From a virus, in IMG/VR virus record IMGVR_UViG_3300042564_002600, positions 1-27,928 of that record: a DNA stretch of 27,928 nt, one strand, 5' to 3'. Numbering within the stretch: the first letter of the stretch is position 1; the number at the start of each line of letters is the position of its first letter. Shown here piece by piece: positions 13,564 to 20,559 of the stretch. The position numbers were made by a program, and so were the translations under genes. The notes under the pieces were generated by a model. The model was not told the DNA's origin. It was given only the letters and a program-made list of their open reading frames with translations, and searched no databases.

Positions 13564-13581
13564 TTTTTTGTTTTTTGTTTT
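13563..13581 (+). other. T/G tract antisense to the early-gene leaders
   Basis: This 3'-UTR tract (G, six T, G, six T, G, four T) is the exact 19-base reverse complement of the A/C leaders at 4031-4049 and 4265-4283. An mRNA end carrying it could pair with those leaders. Low complexity makes chance possible. Confidence 0.45.
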
Positions 13582-13612
13582 AGAGCAGGGAGAAATCCTT
13601 GCTCTTTTTTTT
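13582..13612 (+). terminator. Strong intrinsic terminator of the replication operon
   Basis: AGAGCAGGG (13582-13590) pairs with CCTTGCTCT (13597-13605), including one G-T wobble, around a six-base loop and leads into eight T (13605-13612). The last T is also the first base of the next promoter's TGTCAATAA element. Confidence 0.88.
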
Positions 13613-13653
13613 GTCAATAAGTAAATATATTATAAAATAAATGAGTAGGTTTG
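13612..13653 (+). promoter_or_regulatory. Promoter D for the queD-to-terminase operon, predicted leaderless
   Basis: TGTCAATAAG (13612-13621) lies 34 bases 5' of TAGGTTTG (13646-13653), a perfect TAnnTTTG box. The queD ATG follows after four bases, as at promoters B and C. It is the only promoter seen before the overlapping gene series that runs to 20080, so modification and packaging genes probably share it. Confidence 0.7.
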
Positions 13654-13657
13654 TATT

Positions 13658-14047
13658 ATGATAATAGAAAAAAAATATCATTTCTACGCTGCACATAGGA
13701 ATAAAACAGCTGGAGAGAAGTGTGGCAGAATACATGGGCACACTTACGATGTTGTATGTCATTTTAAATTCAACACGTTAAAAGATGGTGTTACAATGCT
13801 ATTTAGTGATATTGATGCAATTGCAGAGCCTATAATAAAGAAATACGACCATACATTTTTACTGTGGGCAAATGATCCTTTAACGGAAGTTTTGCAACTA
13901 ATAAACGAACCTTTCACAGAATTGCCATTTGAAACAAGTGCAGAAAATATGGCAATATGGATATTTAAAGAAATAGAAAACGCAGGGCTTCCAATTATTA
14001 AAATAGAATTAGGAGAAACAAAAACATCAAAAGTTATTTATGAATAG
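13658..14047 (+). CDS. queD: 6-carboxy-5,6,7,8-tetrahydropterin synthase, 129 aa
   Basis: QueD makes 6-carboxytetrahydropterin from dihydroneopterin triphosphate, the second step of 7-deazaguanine synthesis. The zinc ligands are present as H13 (FYAAHR) and H26/H28 (RIHGHTYDV), with catalytic C22 four residues before H26. The D64-H65 pair (KKYDHTFLLW), SAENMA (95-100) and E120 (IELGETKTSKVIYE) complete the T-fold active site. Length is typical. It is the first gene of its operon and overlaps queE by eight bases. Confidence 0.92.
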   Translation: MIIEKKYHFYAAHRNKTAGEKCGRIHGHTYDVVCHFKFNTLKDGVTMLFSDIDAIAEPIIKKYDHTFLLWANDPLTEVLQLINEPFTELPFETSAENMAIWIFKEIENAGLPIIKIELGETKTSKVIYE

Positions 14048-14762
14048 ATTACCAGTAAGTGAAGTATTCACAAGCATACAAGGAGAGGGAGTGTCATCAG
14101 GATTACCAAGTATATTTTTAAGATTAGGTGGATGCAATTTAGAATGTGGAGGCAAAGGCACAATAAAAGACAAACAGTTGCACGATGGAGCAACGTGGCG
14201 GTGTGACAGTATAGAGGTATGGACTAAGTCTATATCAAAAAATATTGAAGATATATTTTCAAATGATGACATTTTTAATTTCAATAACGGTTACAGATTA
14301 GTTATTACAGGTGGAGAACCTTTAATACATCAAGAGGGAATAAAAGCATTAGTGAATCATTTAAACGCTATTTGTCATTCAAGACCTTTCATTGAGGTAG
14401 AAACTAACGGTACAATAATGCCCGATGTAGCTTTAAACTATGTAGACCAATGGAATGTTAGCCCAAAATTAAAAAACAGCGGTATGCCTGCTGATTTAAG
14501 AATTAACAAAAATGTCCTTGCACGTTTATCAATCTATTATAGTCAATTTAAGTTTGTTATTTCAAGCGAAGAAGATTTGCTGGAGGTAATAAATGATTTT
14601 AGCTTCTTATCTAAAACAAAAATAGTACTTATGCCGGCTGGAGAAAATCAAGAACAGCTATCAATAACAAGACCAATAGTTGCAGAGATTTGTAAAAAGT
14701 ACTCACTTAGAATGACAGACAGACTGCATATTACAATATGGAACCAAAAAACAGGAGTATGA
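14040..14762 (+). CDS. queE: 7-carboxy-7-deazaguanine synthase (radical SAM), 240 aa
   Basis: QueE converts 6-carboxytetrahydropterin to 7-carboxy-7-deazaguanine with S-adenosylmethionine and a 4Fe-4S cluster. The family hallmarks are VFTSIQGEGVSSGLPSIFLR at residues 9-28, TGGEPL at 90-95, FIEVETNGT and WNVSPKLKNSG. The cluster cysteines read C32-x3-C36-x18-C55 (CNLEC ... ATWRC), so the second gap is much longer than in the standard CxxxCxxC motif. Other insertions are known in QueE proteins (for example CX14CX2C), so activity is still likely. It overlaps queD and the next gene. Confidence 0.9.
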   Translation: MNRLPVSEVFTSIQGEGVSSGLPSIFLRLGGCNLECGGKGTIKDKQLHDGATWRCDSIEVWTKSISKNIEDIFSNDDIFNFNNGYRLVITGGEPLIHQEGIKALVNHLNAICHSRPFIEVETNGTIMPDVALNYVDQWNVSPKLKNSGMPADLRINKNVLARLSIYYSQFKFVISSEEDLLEVINDFSFLSKTKIVLMPAGENQEQLSITRPIVAEICKKYSLRMTDRLHITIWNQKTGV

Positions 14763-15307
14763 TAATGAAATATGAAATAAACAGCCCTGAATGGCACTTC
14801 CAACAAATATTATCTGAATTAGGTGAGCAACCACAAAGAGAGGGGCTAAAAGAAACTCCTAAAAGGTATATAAAATTCATGCGTGAATTCTTACAGCCAA
14901 AGGAATTCAATTTTACTACATTCGATGCAGAGGGTACAGATGAAATGATTATACAAAAGGATATACCCTTTTACTCATTGTGTGAGCACCATACAGCACC
15001 GTTTTTTGGCACAGCGGCAGTCGCTTATATACCTGATAAGAAAATTGTAGGCTTATCAAAACTTGCAAGAACAGTAGACCTTTACGCAAATAGATTCCAA
15101 AATCAAGAACGTATAACTACACAAATTGCAGAAAGATTAATGAATGAACTTAACCCTATCGGTGTTGCCGTATCATTGAAAGCGCAGCATTTATGTATGT
15201 GTATGAGAGGAGTAAAGAAACATGATACATGGACTATAACCAATAAACTCATGGGAGTATTCAAAGAAGGTAATGCAAGGCAAGAGTTTTTAAATTTTAT
15301 CAAATGA
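14759..15307 (+). CDS. folE: GTP cyclohydrolase I, 182 aa
   Basis: FolE opens GTP to dihydroneopterin triphosphate, the entry step for pterins and 7-deazaguanines. The family motifs are GLKETPKRYIKFMREF near residue 30, PFYSLCEHHTAPFFGTAAVAY (zinc Cys and His), GLSKLARTVDLYANRFQNQERITTQIAE and QHLCMCMRGV (second zinc Cys). ATG 14759 overlaps the queE stop (ATGA), while ATG 14765 gives MKYEINS and is also possible; an upstream in-frame ATG at 14738 would overlap queE more. Length matches type I enzymes. Confidence 0.93.
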   Translation: MIMKYEINSPEWHFQQILSELGEQPQREGLKETPKRYIKFMREFLQPKEFNFTTFDAEGTDEMIIQKDIPFYSLCEHHTAPFFGTAAVAYIPDKKIVGLSKLARTVDLYANRFQNQERITTQIAERLMNELNPIGVAVSLKAQHLCMCMRGVKKHDTWTITNKLMGVFKEGNARQEFLNFIK

Positions 15308-15573
15308 AAAACCACGTTAAAGTCTATTTAGAACATTTTGGCTATGATACAGAAAACCCATTCATACCATGTGAAATTTGCGGACAAAGAGCAGTAGATA
15401 TACATCATATACACGCAAGAGGTATGGGGGGAAGCAAAAAAAAAGATGATATTGAAAATCTTATGGCATTAGACAGAGAATGCCATATTCAATACGGAGA
15501 TATTAAAGAACTAATCCCTGAACTAATTAAAATACATCAAAAAAGATTAGATGAATATAAGCATAATAGTTAA
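15304..15573 (+). CDS. HNH-type nuclease, 89 aa
   Basis: The small beta-beta-alpha metal fold is recognisable: C23-x2-C26 (CEICG), D32-I-H34-H35 (AVDIHHIHARGMGGSKKKDD), N52 (IENLMALDREC) and C60-H61. It could be a homing-type nuclease, a packaging-associated HNH protein, or a nuclease acting on unmodified host DNA. Its place inside the modification operon, before a distant terminase pair, makes the last two worth considering. It starts in an ATGA overlap with folE and overlaps the next gene by 23 bases. Confidence 0.82.
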   Translation: MKNHVKVYLEHFGYDTENPFIPCEICGQRAVDIHHIHARGMGGSKKKDDIENLMALDRECHIQYGDIKELIPELIKIHQKRLDEYKHNS

Positions 15574-15868
15574 GTATCAGTTTGAAGCGTTACACAGATG
15601 GGAAAACTGTCCTTTTGATGAAGTTAAGTTTTTAAAACATCCTCACAGGCATTTATTTTATGTAGAAGCTGAAAAGGAAGTAACCCATGAAGATAGAGAC
15701 ATTGAAATAATAATGCTTAAACGTGAAATGGAAATGTTTTCAAAGTCAAAATACGACTACGGTAATATGAGTTGTGAAATGATTGCAATAATTTTATTAA
15801 ATGAATTTAATTTAAAAACCTGCACTGTGCTTGAAGATAATGAGAACGGTGCAAAAGTCTACAGATAA
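15551..15868 (+). CDS. Divergent QueD/PTPS-like T-fold protein, 105 aa
   Basis: Sequence order mirrors queD: YQFEALHRW (H15) matches FYAAHR, HPHRHLFYVEA (H30, H32, H34) matches IHGHTYDV, SCEMIAIILL (74-83) matches SAENMAIWIF, and TVLEDNENGAKVYR matches ELGETKTSKVIYE. The three zinc-ligand histidines are therefore plausible, but the catalytic Cys four residues before the HxH pair is absent (nearest is C20). It is shorter than QueD and probably has another activity on a pterin or deazaguanine intermediate, or a structural role. The homology is my reading and should be tested by profile search. Confidence 0.6.
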   Translation: MNISIIVKYQFEALHRWENCPFDEVKFLKHPHRHLFYVEAEKEVTHEDRDIEIIMLKREMEMFSKSKYDYGNMSCEMIAIILLNEFNLKTCTVLEDNENGAKVYR

Positions 15869-16947
15869 TGAGTAAACTAATTTATTTACCACTTGAAAGT
15901 TATAAAGAACGTTACACCTATTTTATGTCCTCTGTAAATGGATGGGCTGAAACCCACTTCAAAAATAATAACGTAGAATTTATTAGAATTGAGGGTAATG
16001 GAGGTACAGGTGAAATTAATACAGGCAGTGTGCTTGATGCCTTTGGTAGACCTTTATGGTCAATAAGTCAAATATCAAAAGTAATTGAACTTATAAAAGA
16101 CGGAACCATAACTAAGAACGATGTTATTTTTACAGAAGATTTTTGGCACTCAGGGATCGATTCTTTGTTCTATATAAGGGCAGTTGCAGGTATTGATTTT
16201 AAAATAGGTTGCTTCATCCATGCACAAAGTATAGATGAAAGTGATTTTACTTATCCTTTTAGAAACTGGATGAGACCAATAGAAATAGGTTATTCAAGGT
16301 CTTATGATTATGTATTTACTTGTTCTGAAATATTAAAACAGTATGCAGTACTTGCAGGTTATAATGAGCCAATAGTAACCGGTCTGCCTTTCAATAGTGT
16401 ACGTTTAAAAGAACAGCTTAAGGAAATAAATATAGATTTCAAAAAGCCAAAAAAACTGCAAGTATTATTTAGCAGTAGGTTCGATGCGGAAAAAAATCCA
16501 AACTTTTTCCTTGACTTAGTTGAAGCAATGAATGATATTGATTTTACTTTATGCAAGCCAAGAAAGCATTTATCAAACATAAAGGACATTGAGGACAGAG
16601 CAAGTAAGTTAAAAAACTTAAATATAGTAGATACATCAAATAAACAAGATTACTATAAGCTACTCCAAGAAAGTATGGTACAGTTCAATTGTGCAAACCA
16701 GGATTGGGTAAGCTGGACATTGCTTGAAGCTACTTTGTTTAACTGTGTGCCTATTTATCCTTATCACAAGGACTTTCCTTTGGAATTAGACTACAATAGT
16801 AAATATCTTTATAAGCATTTAGATTTAGAGGATGCAATTTATAAAACATATAAAGCATTAATTGACTTTGATAGCATCTATATCCCCAAGGTATATGAAA
16901 AGCATGACCAAAGCTGGAATAAACAACTTAAAATAATGGGACTATGA
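15868..16947 (+). CDS. Group 1-like GT-B glycosyltransferase, 359 aa
   Basis: The C-terminal half has the GT-B nucleotide-sugar fold: KKLQVLFSSRFDAEKNPNFF (residues 196-214), then YYKLLQESMVQFNCANQDWV and SWTLLEATLFNCVPIYPY (282-299), which matches the group 1/GT4 pattern ending in an E-x7-P site. The N-terminal half has a Rossmann-like acceptor domain (VIFTEDFWHSGIDSLFYIRA, IGCFIHAQ, YDYVFTCSE). It lies between the QueD-like gene and the DpdA-like gene, overlapping both by one to four bases. The acceptor is therefore plausibly the modified base in DNA. Sugar donor and acceptor are not shown by sequence. Confidence 0.75.
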   Translation: MSKLIYLPLESYKERYTYFMSSVNGWAETHFKNNNVEFIRIEGNGGTGEINTGSVLDAFGRPLWSISQISKVIELIKDGTITKNDVIFTEDFWHSGIDSLFYIRAVAGIDFKIGCFIHAQSIDESDFTYPFRNWMRPIEIGYSRSYDYVFTCSEILKQYAVLAGYNEPIVTGLPFNSVRLKEQLKEINIDFKKPKKLQVLFSSRFDAEKNPNFFLDLVEAMNDIDFTLCKPRKHLSNIKDIEDRASKLKNLNIVDTSNKQDYYKLLQESMVQFNCANQDWVSWTLLEATLFNCVPIYPYHKDFPLELDYNSKYLYKHLDLEDAIYKTYKALIDFDSIYIPKVYEKHDQSWNKQLKIMGL

Positions 16948-17771
16948 ATGTAGCTTTAGCAGGTACACCATCAGAGTATACTGATATTCTTTGTAATACA
17001 AATACAAAAATATCAGTACTTGTATCATACTGGTATCTTAAAGACCAACCAATTAAGTTAGGTCCTATATTAGATAAGTGTAAGGCTACTGATAAGAAAT
17101 TTTATCTTGATAGTGGAGTCTTTACAGCAAGAAAAAAAAACTTCGATATAAAACTTGAAGACCTTATAAAATTTTGCAGAATGTATGAGAATAGGATAGA
17201 CCATGTGTTTAACTTAGATATGGGCTCCTATGATACTCAACTAAATAACTGCAGACAGATGTTAAAAAATAATATACCATGTATTGGTATTATATCAAAT
17301 AAAATGTCTTTTGATGAGATAAAAAGATTTATTGACACTTCCCCTTATATTGGTCTTTCTTACATTAAAAATATACACATAGCAACAAAAGGTAACGACT
17401 ACGAGTATTACTTAGAAAATGTATTTGAGTATCTTTATAAAAATAACTATAAGGATGTAAAAACCCACGCATTAGGACTTACTAAGTATGATATGTTAAA
17501 AAAATTTCCATTTTATTCAGTTGATAGTAGCACATGGATTAATCCTTTTCGTTTTGGAGTAGCATTTAAGTTCGAAAATGGTCAATTTCATAGCTTTTCA
17601 CATAAAGAAAAGGGATCAACATTAAGAAATGGAGGAACAAACATAGCACTACAACATCATGCAATTAAAAGCAAGCACGATGTTATAAAACATAGCGCAC
17701 AAGCATTTTACGATATGCAAGAATTCTTAACTAAATTATGGACAAAAAGAGGAGTAATATGGGACAAATAA
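16944..17771 (+). CDS. dpdA: DpdA-like 7-deazaguanine DNA transglycosylase, 275 aa
   Basis: Phage DpdA proteins are relatives of tRNA-guanine transglycosylase that exchange guanine in DNA for a 7-deazaguanine base. Features seen here are FYLDSGVFTARK with D56, RIDHVFNLDMGSYD with D92, HALGLTKYDMLKKFPFYSVD (from H175) and DSSTWINPFRFG (D194), which fit the TIM-barrel TGT pattern of phage-type DpdA. The length is in the range of the short phage forms. Company with folE, queD and queE is the strongest support. Another TGT-like activity, on tRNA, is the main alternative. It overlaps the next gene by 13 bases. Confidence 0.75.
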   Translation: MNVALAGTPSEYTDILCNTNTKISVLVSYWYLKDQPIKLGPILDKCKATDKKFYLDSGVFTARKKNFDIKLEDLIKFCRMYENRIDHVFNLDMGSYDTQLNNCRQMLKNNIPCIGIISNKMSFDEIKRFIDTSPYIGLSYIKNIHIATKGNDYEYYLENVFEYLYKNNYKDVKTHALGLTKYDMLKKFPFYSVDSSTWINPFRFGVAFKFENGQFHSFSHKEKGSTLRNGGTNIALQHHAIKSKHDVIKHSAQAFYDMQEFLTKLWTKRGVIWDK

Positions 17772-18409
17772 AACATGGTTGGGTAGATGTACCCACAGAA
17801 AAATTAGTAAAAGCTGATTGGAACTACAAACTTGAAGATGAAGCCAAATCAGAAAAGTTAAAAGCCAACATCAAAAGAAACGGTCAGATAGAAAGTATCA
17901 TAATACGTGAACTACCTACCGGCTTCTATGAAGTAGTTAATGGTAACCACAGATACGATGTGCTTAACCAATTAGAAATAAATAGTATACATGCTTTCAA
18001 CCTGGGCATAATATCAGATAAAAAAGCCCAAAGAATAGCAATTGAAACAAATGAGACAAAATTCGCAACCGATACACTACAGTTAGCAGAATTACTACAT
18101 GAACTATCACAGGAATTTGATGACCTGTTGGAAACAATGCCCTACACAGAAGAACAACTAATGGACTTCGATAAAATGCTTGACCTTAAATGGGATGAGT
18201 TCAGCTCTAACTCCGGTAAAGCTAATGACCAAGATGAAACAAAAGACGGCTACCAAGAACTGAAAATATCAATACCCAATGAGACATTTAACGCATGGCT
18301 TAAGCTAAAAGAAAAAATGAAAGACCTAATGGGTATGGAATCAAATGAAAAAGTATTTGAGTTCGCAATAATTGAAGCACTCAATATCCCTGACCAAACA
18401 CTTAAATAA
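17759..18409 (+). CDS. ParB-like nuclease-domain protein, 216 aa
   Basis: ATG 17759 is preferred to 17738 because it shortens the overlap with dpdA. Residues 10-70 form the ParB/sulfiredoxin fold: VPTEKLVKADWNYK, LKANIKRNGQIESIIIRELP and the signature YEVVNGNHRYDVL (residues 57-69). The remainder is helical with an acidic linker near 145-160. Such proteins are common next to phage terminase genes and may act as DNA-binding or DNA-cleaving partners in packaging; chromosome partition is unlikely because no ParA is seen. It ends at the first base of terS. Confidence 0.82.
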   Translation: MGQIKHGWVDVPTEKLVKADWNYKLEDEAKSEKLKANIKRNGQIESIIIRELPTGFYEVVNGNHRYDVLNQLEINSIHAFNLGIISDKKAQRIAIETNETKFATDTLQLAELLHELSQEFDDLLETMPYTEEQLMDFDKMLDLKWDEFSSNSGKANDQDETKDGYQELKISIPNETFNAWLKLKEKMKDLMGMESNEKVFEFAIIEALNIPDQTLK

Positions 18410-18822
18410 TGTCAATAAGTAAAAGAAAAAGTCAACAATACCTTAATAAAGAAGCTATACTGATAAAAAAGCCCAAGAATGCTCGTAAAGAAGACTATTT
18501 CACATACGAACAATTAGAAAAAGCATTTAGGGCTGCATTAGGTATAAAAGCACAAGTAGCTAAAATACTCGGTTGCTCGTATAAGACAATAAACAACTAC
18601 GCAGTTAAATATCCTCAATTGGATGAGATAAGGGATGAGATGCTGCAGCAGATGCTTGATAATGCTGAACTTAAACTGCAAAAAAAGATTAGTGAAAATA
18701 ATTTGAGTGCGGTAATATTCTTCTTAAAGACAAAAGGCAAGAACAGAGGGTATACTGAAAGGATTGAAAATACAGGCAAAGAGGGCGGAGCAATTCAAAT
18801 CATAGATGAAACAAGTTATTAA
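18409..18822 (+). CDS. terS: Terminase small subunit, 137 aa
   Basis: A helix-turn-helix lies in residues 45-70 (FRAALGIKAQVAKILGCSYK, TINNYAVKYPQLDEIR). It is followed by an oligomerisation helix (MLQQMLDNAELKLQKKISEN) and the NLSAVIFFLKTKGKNRGYTER motif typical of phage small terminases. It recognises the packaging site and regulates the large subunit, whose gene overlaps its 3' end by 17 bases. The start codon context happens to read ATGTCAATAAGTAAA, which copies the promoter element found elsewhere. Confidence 0.82.
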   Translation: MSISKRKSQQYLNKEAILIKKPKNARKEDYFTYEQLEKAFRAALGIKAQVAKILGCSYKTINNYAVKYPQLDEIRDEMLQQMLDNAELKLQKKISENNLSAVIFFLKTKGKNRGYTERIENTGKEGGAIQIIDETSY

Positions 18823-20080
18823 ATTTCCAAAGTTACATGATGGGCAGTTAAAAATTATCATTGAGCGTAAAAGGTTCAATGTGATTGCTTGCGGGAGAAG
18901 ATTTGGGAAAACTAAATTGGCTCAAAGATTATTGCTATGGGAAAAAGACAGAAGTAACGGTGCTTTGTCCGGTCATCCTGTTGCATACATTGTACCGGCA
19001 TTTAGATACCTTGAAGAAGTTTACAGAGAGATTGTCGCTAATTATTTGCCTGTAATCACACACAAACACCAAGACAAAAGAATAGATTTTATAGGTGGGG
19101 GCTTCATAGAGTTTTGGTCAATGGAGAATTTTGACTCAATCAGAGGTAGGAAATATAAAAGGCTGGTAATGGATGAGGCAGCCATAAACGACACAGACTA
19201 TTTAAAAGAAGCATGGGAACAAGCATTCAGGGCATTGCTAATGGATTTAAAAGGGGATGCTTATTTCTTTAGTACACCAAAAGGCATAAAGCACTACTTT
19301 AAAGAATTGGCAGACCACTATAAGAAACTAAAATCATGGACATTCTTTCAAATGCCAACAACTACCAATCCATACATTGATCCTGCAGAAGTAGAAGAAG
19401 CAAGGCAGACACTTCCTCCAGTTGTATTTGCACAGGAGTATCTTGCAGACTTTACAGACATGAAAAGTGATAAGCTATTTATATTCGCATTTAATAAGCT
19501 AAAGCATGTACCAGCAGAGCCAATTGAATATGATAAGCGTTATCCAGTTATATTATCAGTTGACTTTAACGTATCGCCAATGACTGCTTTAATATGCCAG
19601 CATGATATTCATTATAGGTTTATAAAAGTTATTGACGAATATAGGCTGCTTAACAGTGATATCTATGAACTATGTGATAAGGTTAAGCAAGACTATGATA
19701 CACGAAAATTATTTGTCACAGGCGATGCAGCTGGATGGAGCCGTTCTGCAGCAACAAGAGGTCATAAGTCAATGTTTGACATTATACAGACACAGCTTAA
19801 TCTTAATTGGTCGCAAATAAAAACACCAAAAGGAAAGCCTAAAGGGTATGTAAGCGACAAAAGAAATCTTGCCAATGCTTTATTTAACAGACATAACAAC
19901 TTTCATATCAGCAGTAAATGCCCATACCTTGTGGAAGATTTACTCAATATTGAAGTAACAAGCACCGGACACATGGAGAAATCAGCAGACAGTACAAAGT
20001 CGCATCTGTTAGACTGCCTATGTGATTATTTATTTTCAATGTGTAAGGATGCAGTTAAAATGAATTTTATTAGCAAATAA
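18806..20080 (+). CDS. terL: Terminase large subunit, 424 aa
   Basis: The ATPase half shows Walker A ACGRRFGKT (residues 28-36), Walker B RLVMDEAA (119-126) and the coupling motif YFFSTPKG. The RNase H-like nuclease half has D253 (ILSVDFNVSP), D307 (VTGDAAGWSRS) and D403 (SHLLDCLCDY), the expected acidic triad. The enzyme powers DNA packaging and cuts concatemers. Length is normal. The gene that follows is not a portal, which is unusual. Confidence 0.95.
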   Translation: MKQVIKFPKLHDGQLKIIIERKRFNVIACGRRFGKTKLAQRLLLWEKDRSNGALSGHPVAYIVPAFRYLEEVYREIVANYLPVITHKHQDKRIDFIGGGFIEFWSMENFDSIRGRKYKRLVMDEAAINDTDYLKEAWEQAFRALLMDLKGDAYFFSTPKGIKHYFKELADHYKKLKSWTFFQMPTTTNPYIDPAEVEEARQTLPPVVFAQEYLADFTDMKSDKLFIFAFNKLKHVPAEPIEYDKRYPVILSVDFNVSPMTALICQHDIHYRFIKVIDEYRLLNSDIYELCDKVKQDYDTRKLFVTGDAAGWSRSAATRGHKSMFDIIQTQLNLNWSQIKTPKGKPKGYVSDKRNLANALFNRHNNFHISSKCPYLVEDLLNIEVTSTGHMEKSADSTKSHLLDCLCDYLFSMCKDAVKMNFISK

Positions 20081-20081
20081 T

Positions 20082-20123
20082 TGTCAATAAGTAAATAAAT
20101 GTTGTAATTGAGTTGTAATTTTA
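20082..20123 (+). promoter_or_regulatory. Promoter E downstream of terL
   Basis: TGTCAATAAG (20082-20091) lies 34 bases 5' of TAATTTTA (20116-20123), which matches TAnnTTTG except for the last base. The element and following AAGTAAATA are identical to promoter D. The GTG start of the next gene is 11 bases past the box, so here a short leader is expected. Confidence 0.5.
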
Positions 20124-20134
20124 AATATTATTAA

Positions 20135-20359
20135 GTGAAGAAGAAAAAAATATATTATAGGATAGACTGTAGGTTGCTTGATGACTCTATTAAATACTTT
20201 TGTGTGTATGATGTATTTGGATTGCAGGTTATAAGGTTAGTAGGTATAAAGTCAGACAGTATTTATTATACAAGGAAAGAACTTGAAAACATTGAGCATA
20301 TTATAATAGACAATATGAAGAATTTTAAAATCCAATCTTATAACTTTAAAAGAATCTAA
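20135..20359 (+). CDS. Unknown small protein, GTG start, 74 aa
   Basis: A GTG start (20135) follows promoter E; no ATG lies in frame near the 5' end. The protein is basic and strand-rich (KKKKIYYRIDCRLLDDSIKY, FCVYDVFGLQVIRLV). No family is recognised. Confidence 0.5.
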   Translation: MKKKKIYYRIDCRLLDDSIKYFCVYDVFGLQVIRLVGIKSDSIYYTRKELENIEHIIIDNMKNFKIQSYNFKRI

Positions 20360-20360
20360 C

Positions 20361-20558
20361 ATGGAAGAAAGAATAAAATTATTACAGGCAGCATTAAGAA
20401 TGCAGGAGGAACATTGGAGTTACCAGCAAATAAAAAGAATAGTGCTCACAAGCGATGCTGTTAAGCAGTTAAAGGGGAAATTTTCTATTGAAGATGCAAC
20501 CCATATCAATTCATTGATTGAAGCGGAGCAAAAAGAAAGAGAAGTTAAATTCAGATAA
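20361..20558 (+). CDS. Unknown helical protein, 65 aa
   Basis: It starts one base after the previous stop. It is almost fully helical and charged (MEERIKLLQAALRMQEEHWS, DATHINSLIEAEQKEREVKF). No motif is recognised. An accessory head or tail role is possible only by position. Confidence 0.55.
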   Translation: MEERIKLLQAALRMQEEHWSYQQIKRIVLTSDAVKQLKGKFSIEDATHINSLIEAEQKEREVKFR

Positions 20559-20559
20559 T

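Noticed and set aside
14738-14758. Upstream ATG start for folE
   Set aside because: It would extend the protein by seven residues into queE without homology; ATG 14759 or 14765 fits the family better.
18410-18418. TGTCAATAA at the terS start codon
   Set aside because: It is part of codons ATG TCA ATA AGT, and no -7 box follows at the expected distance. The resemblance to promoters D and E is noted but not called a promoter.
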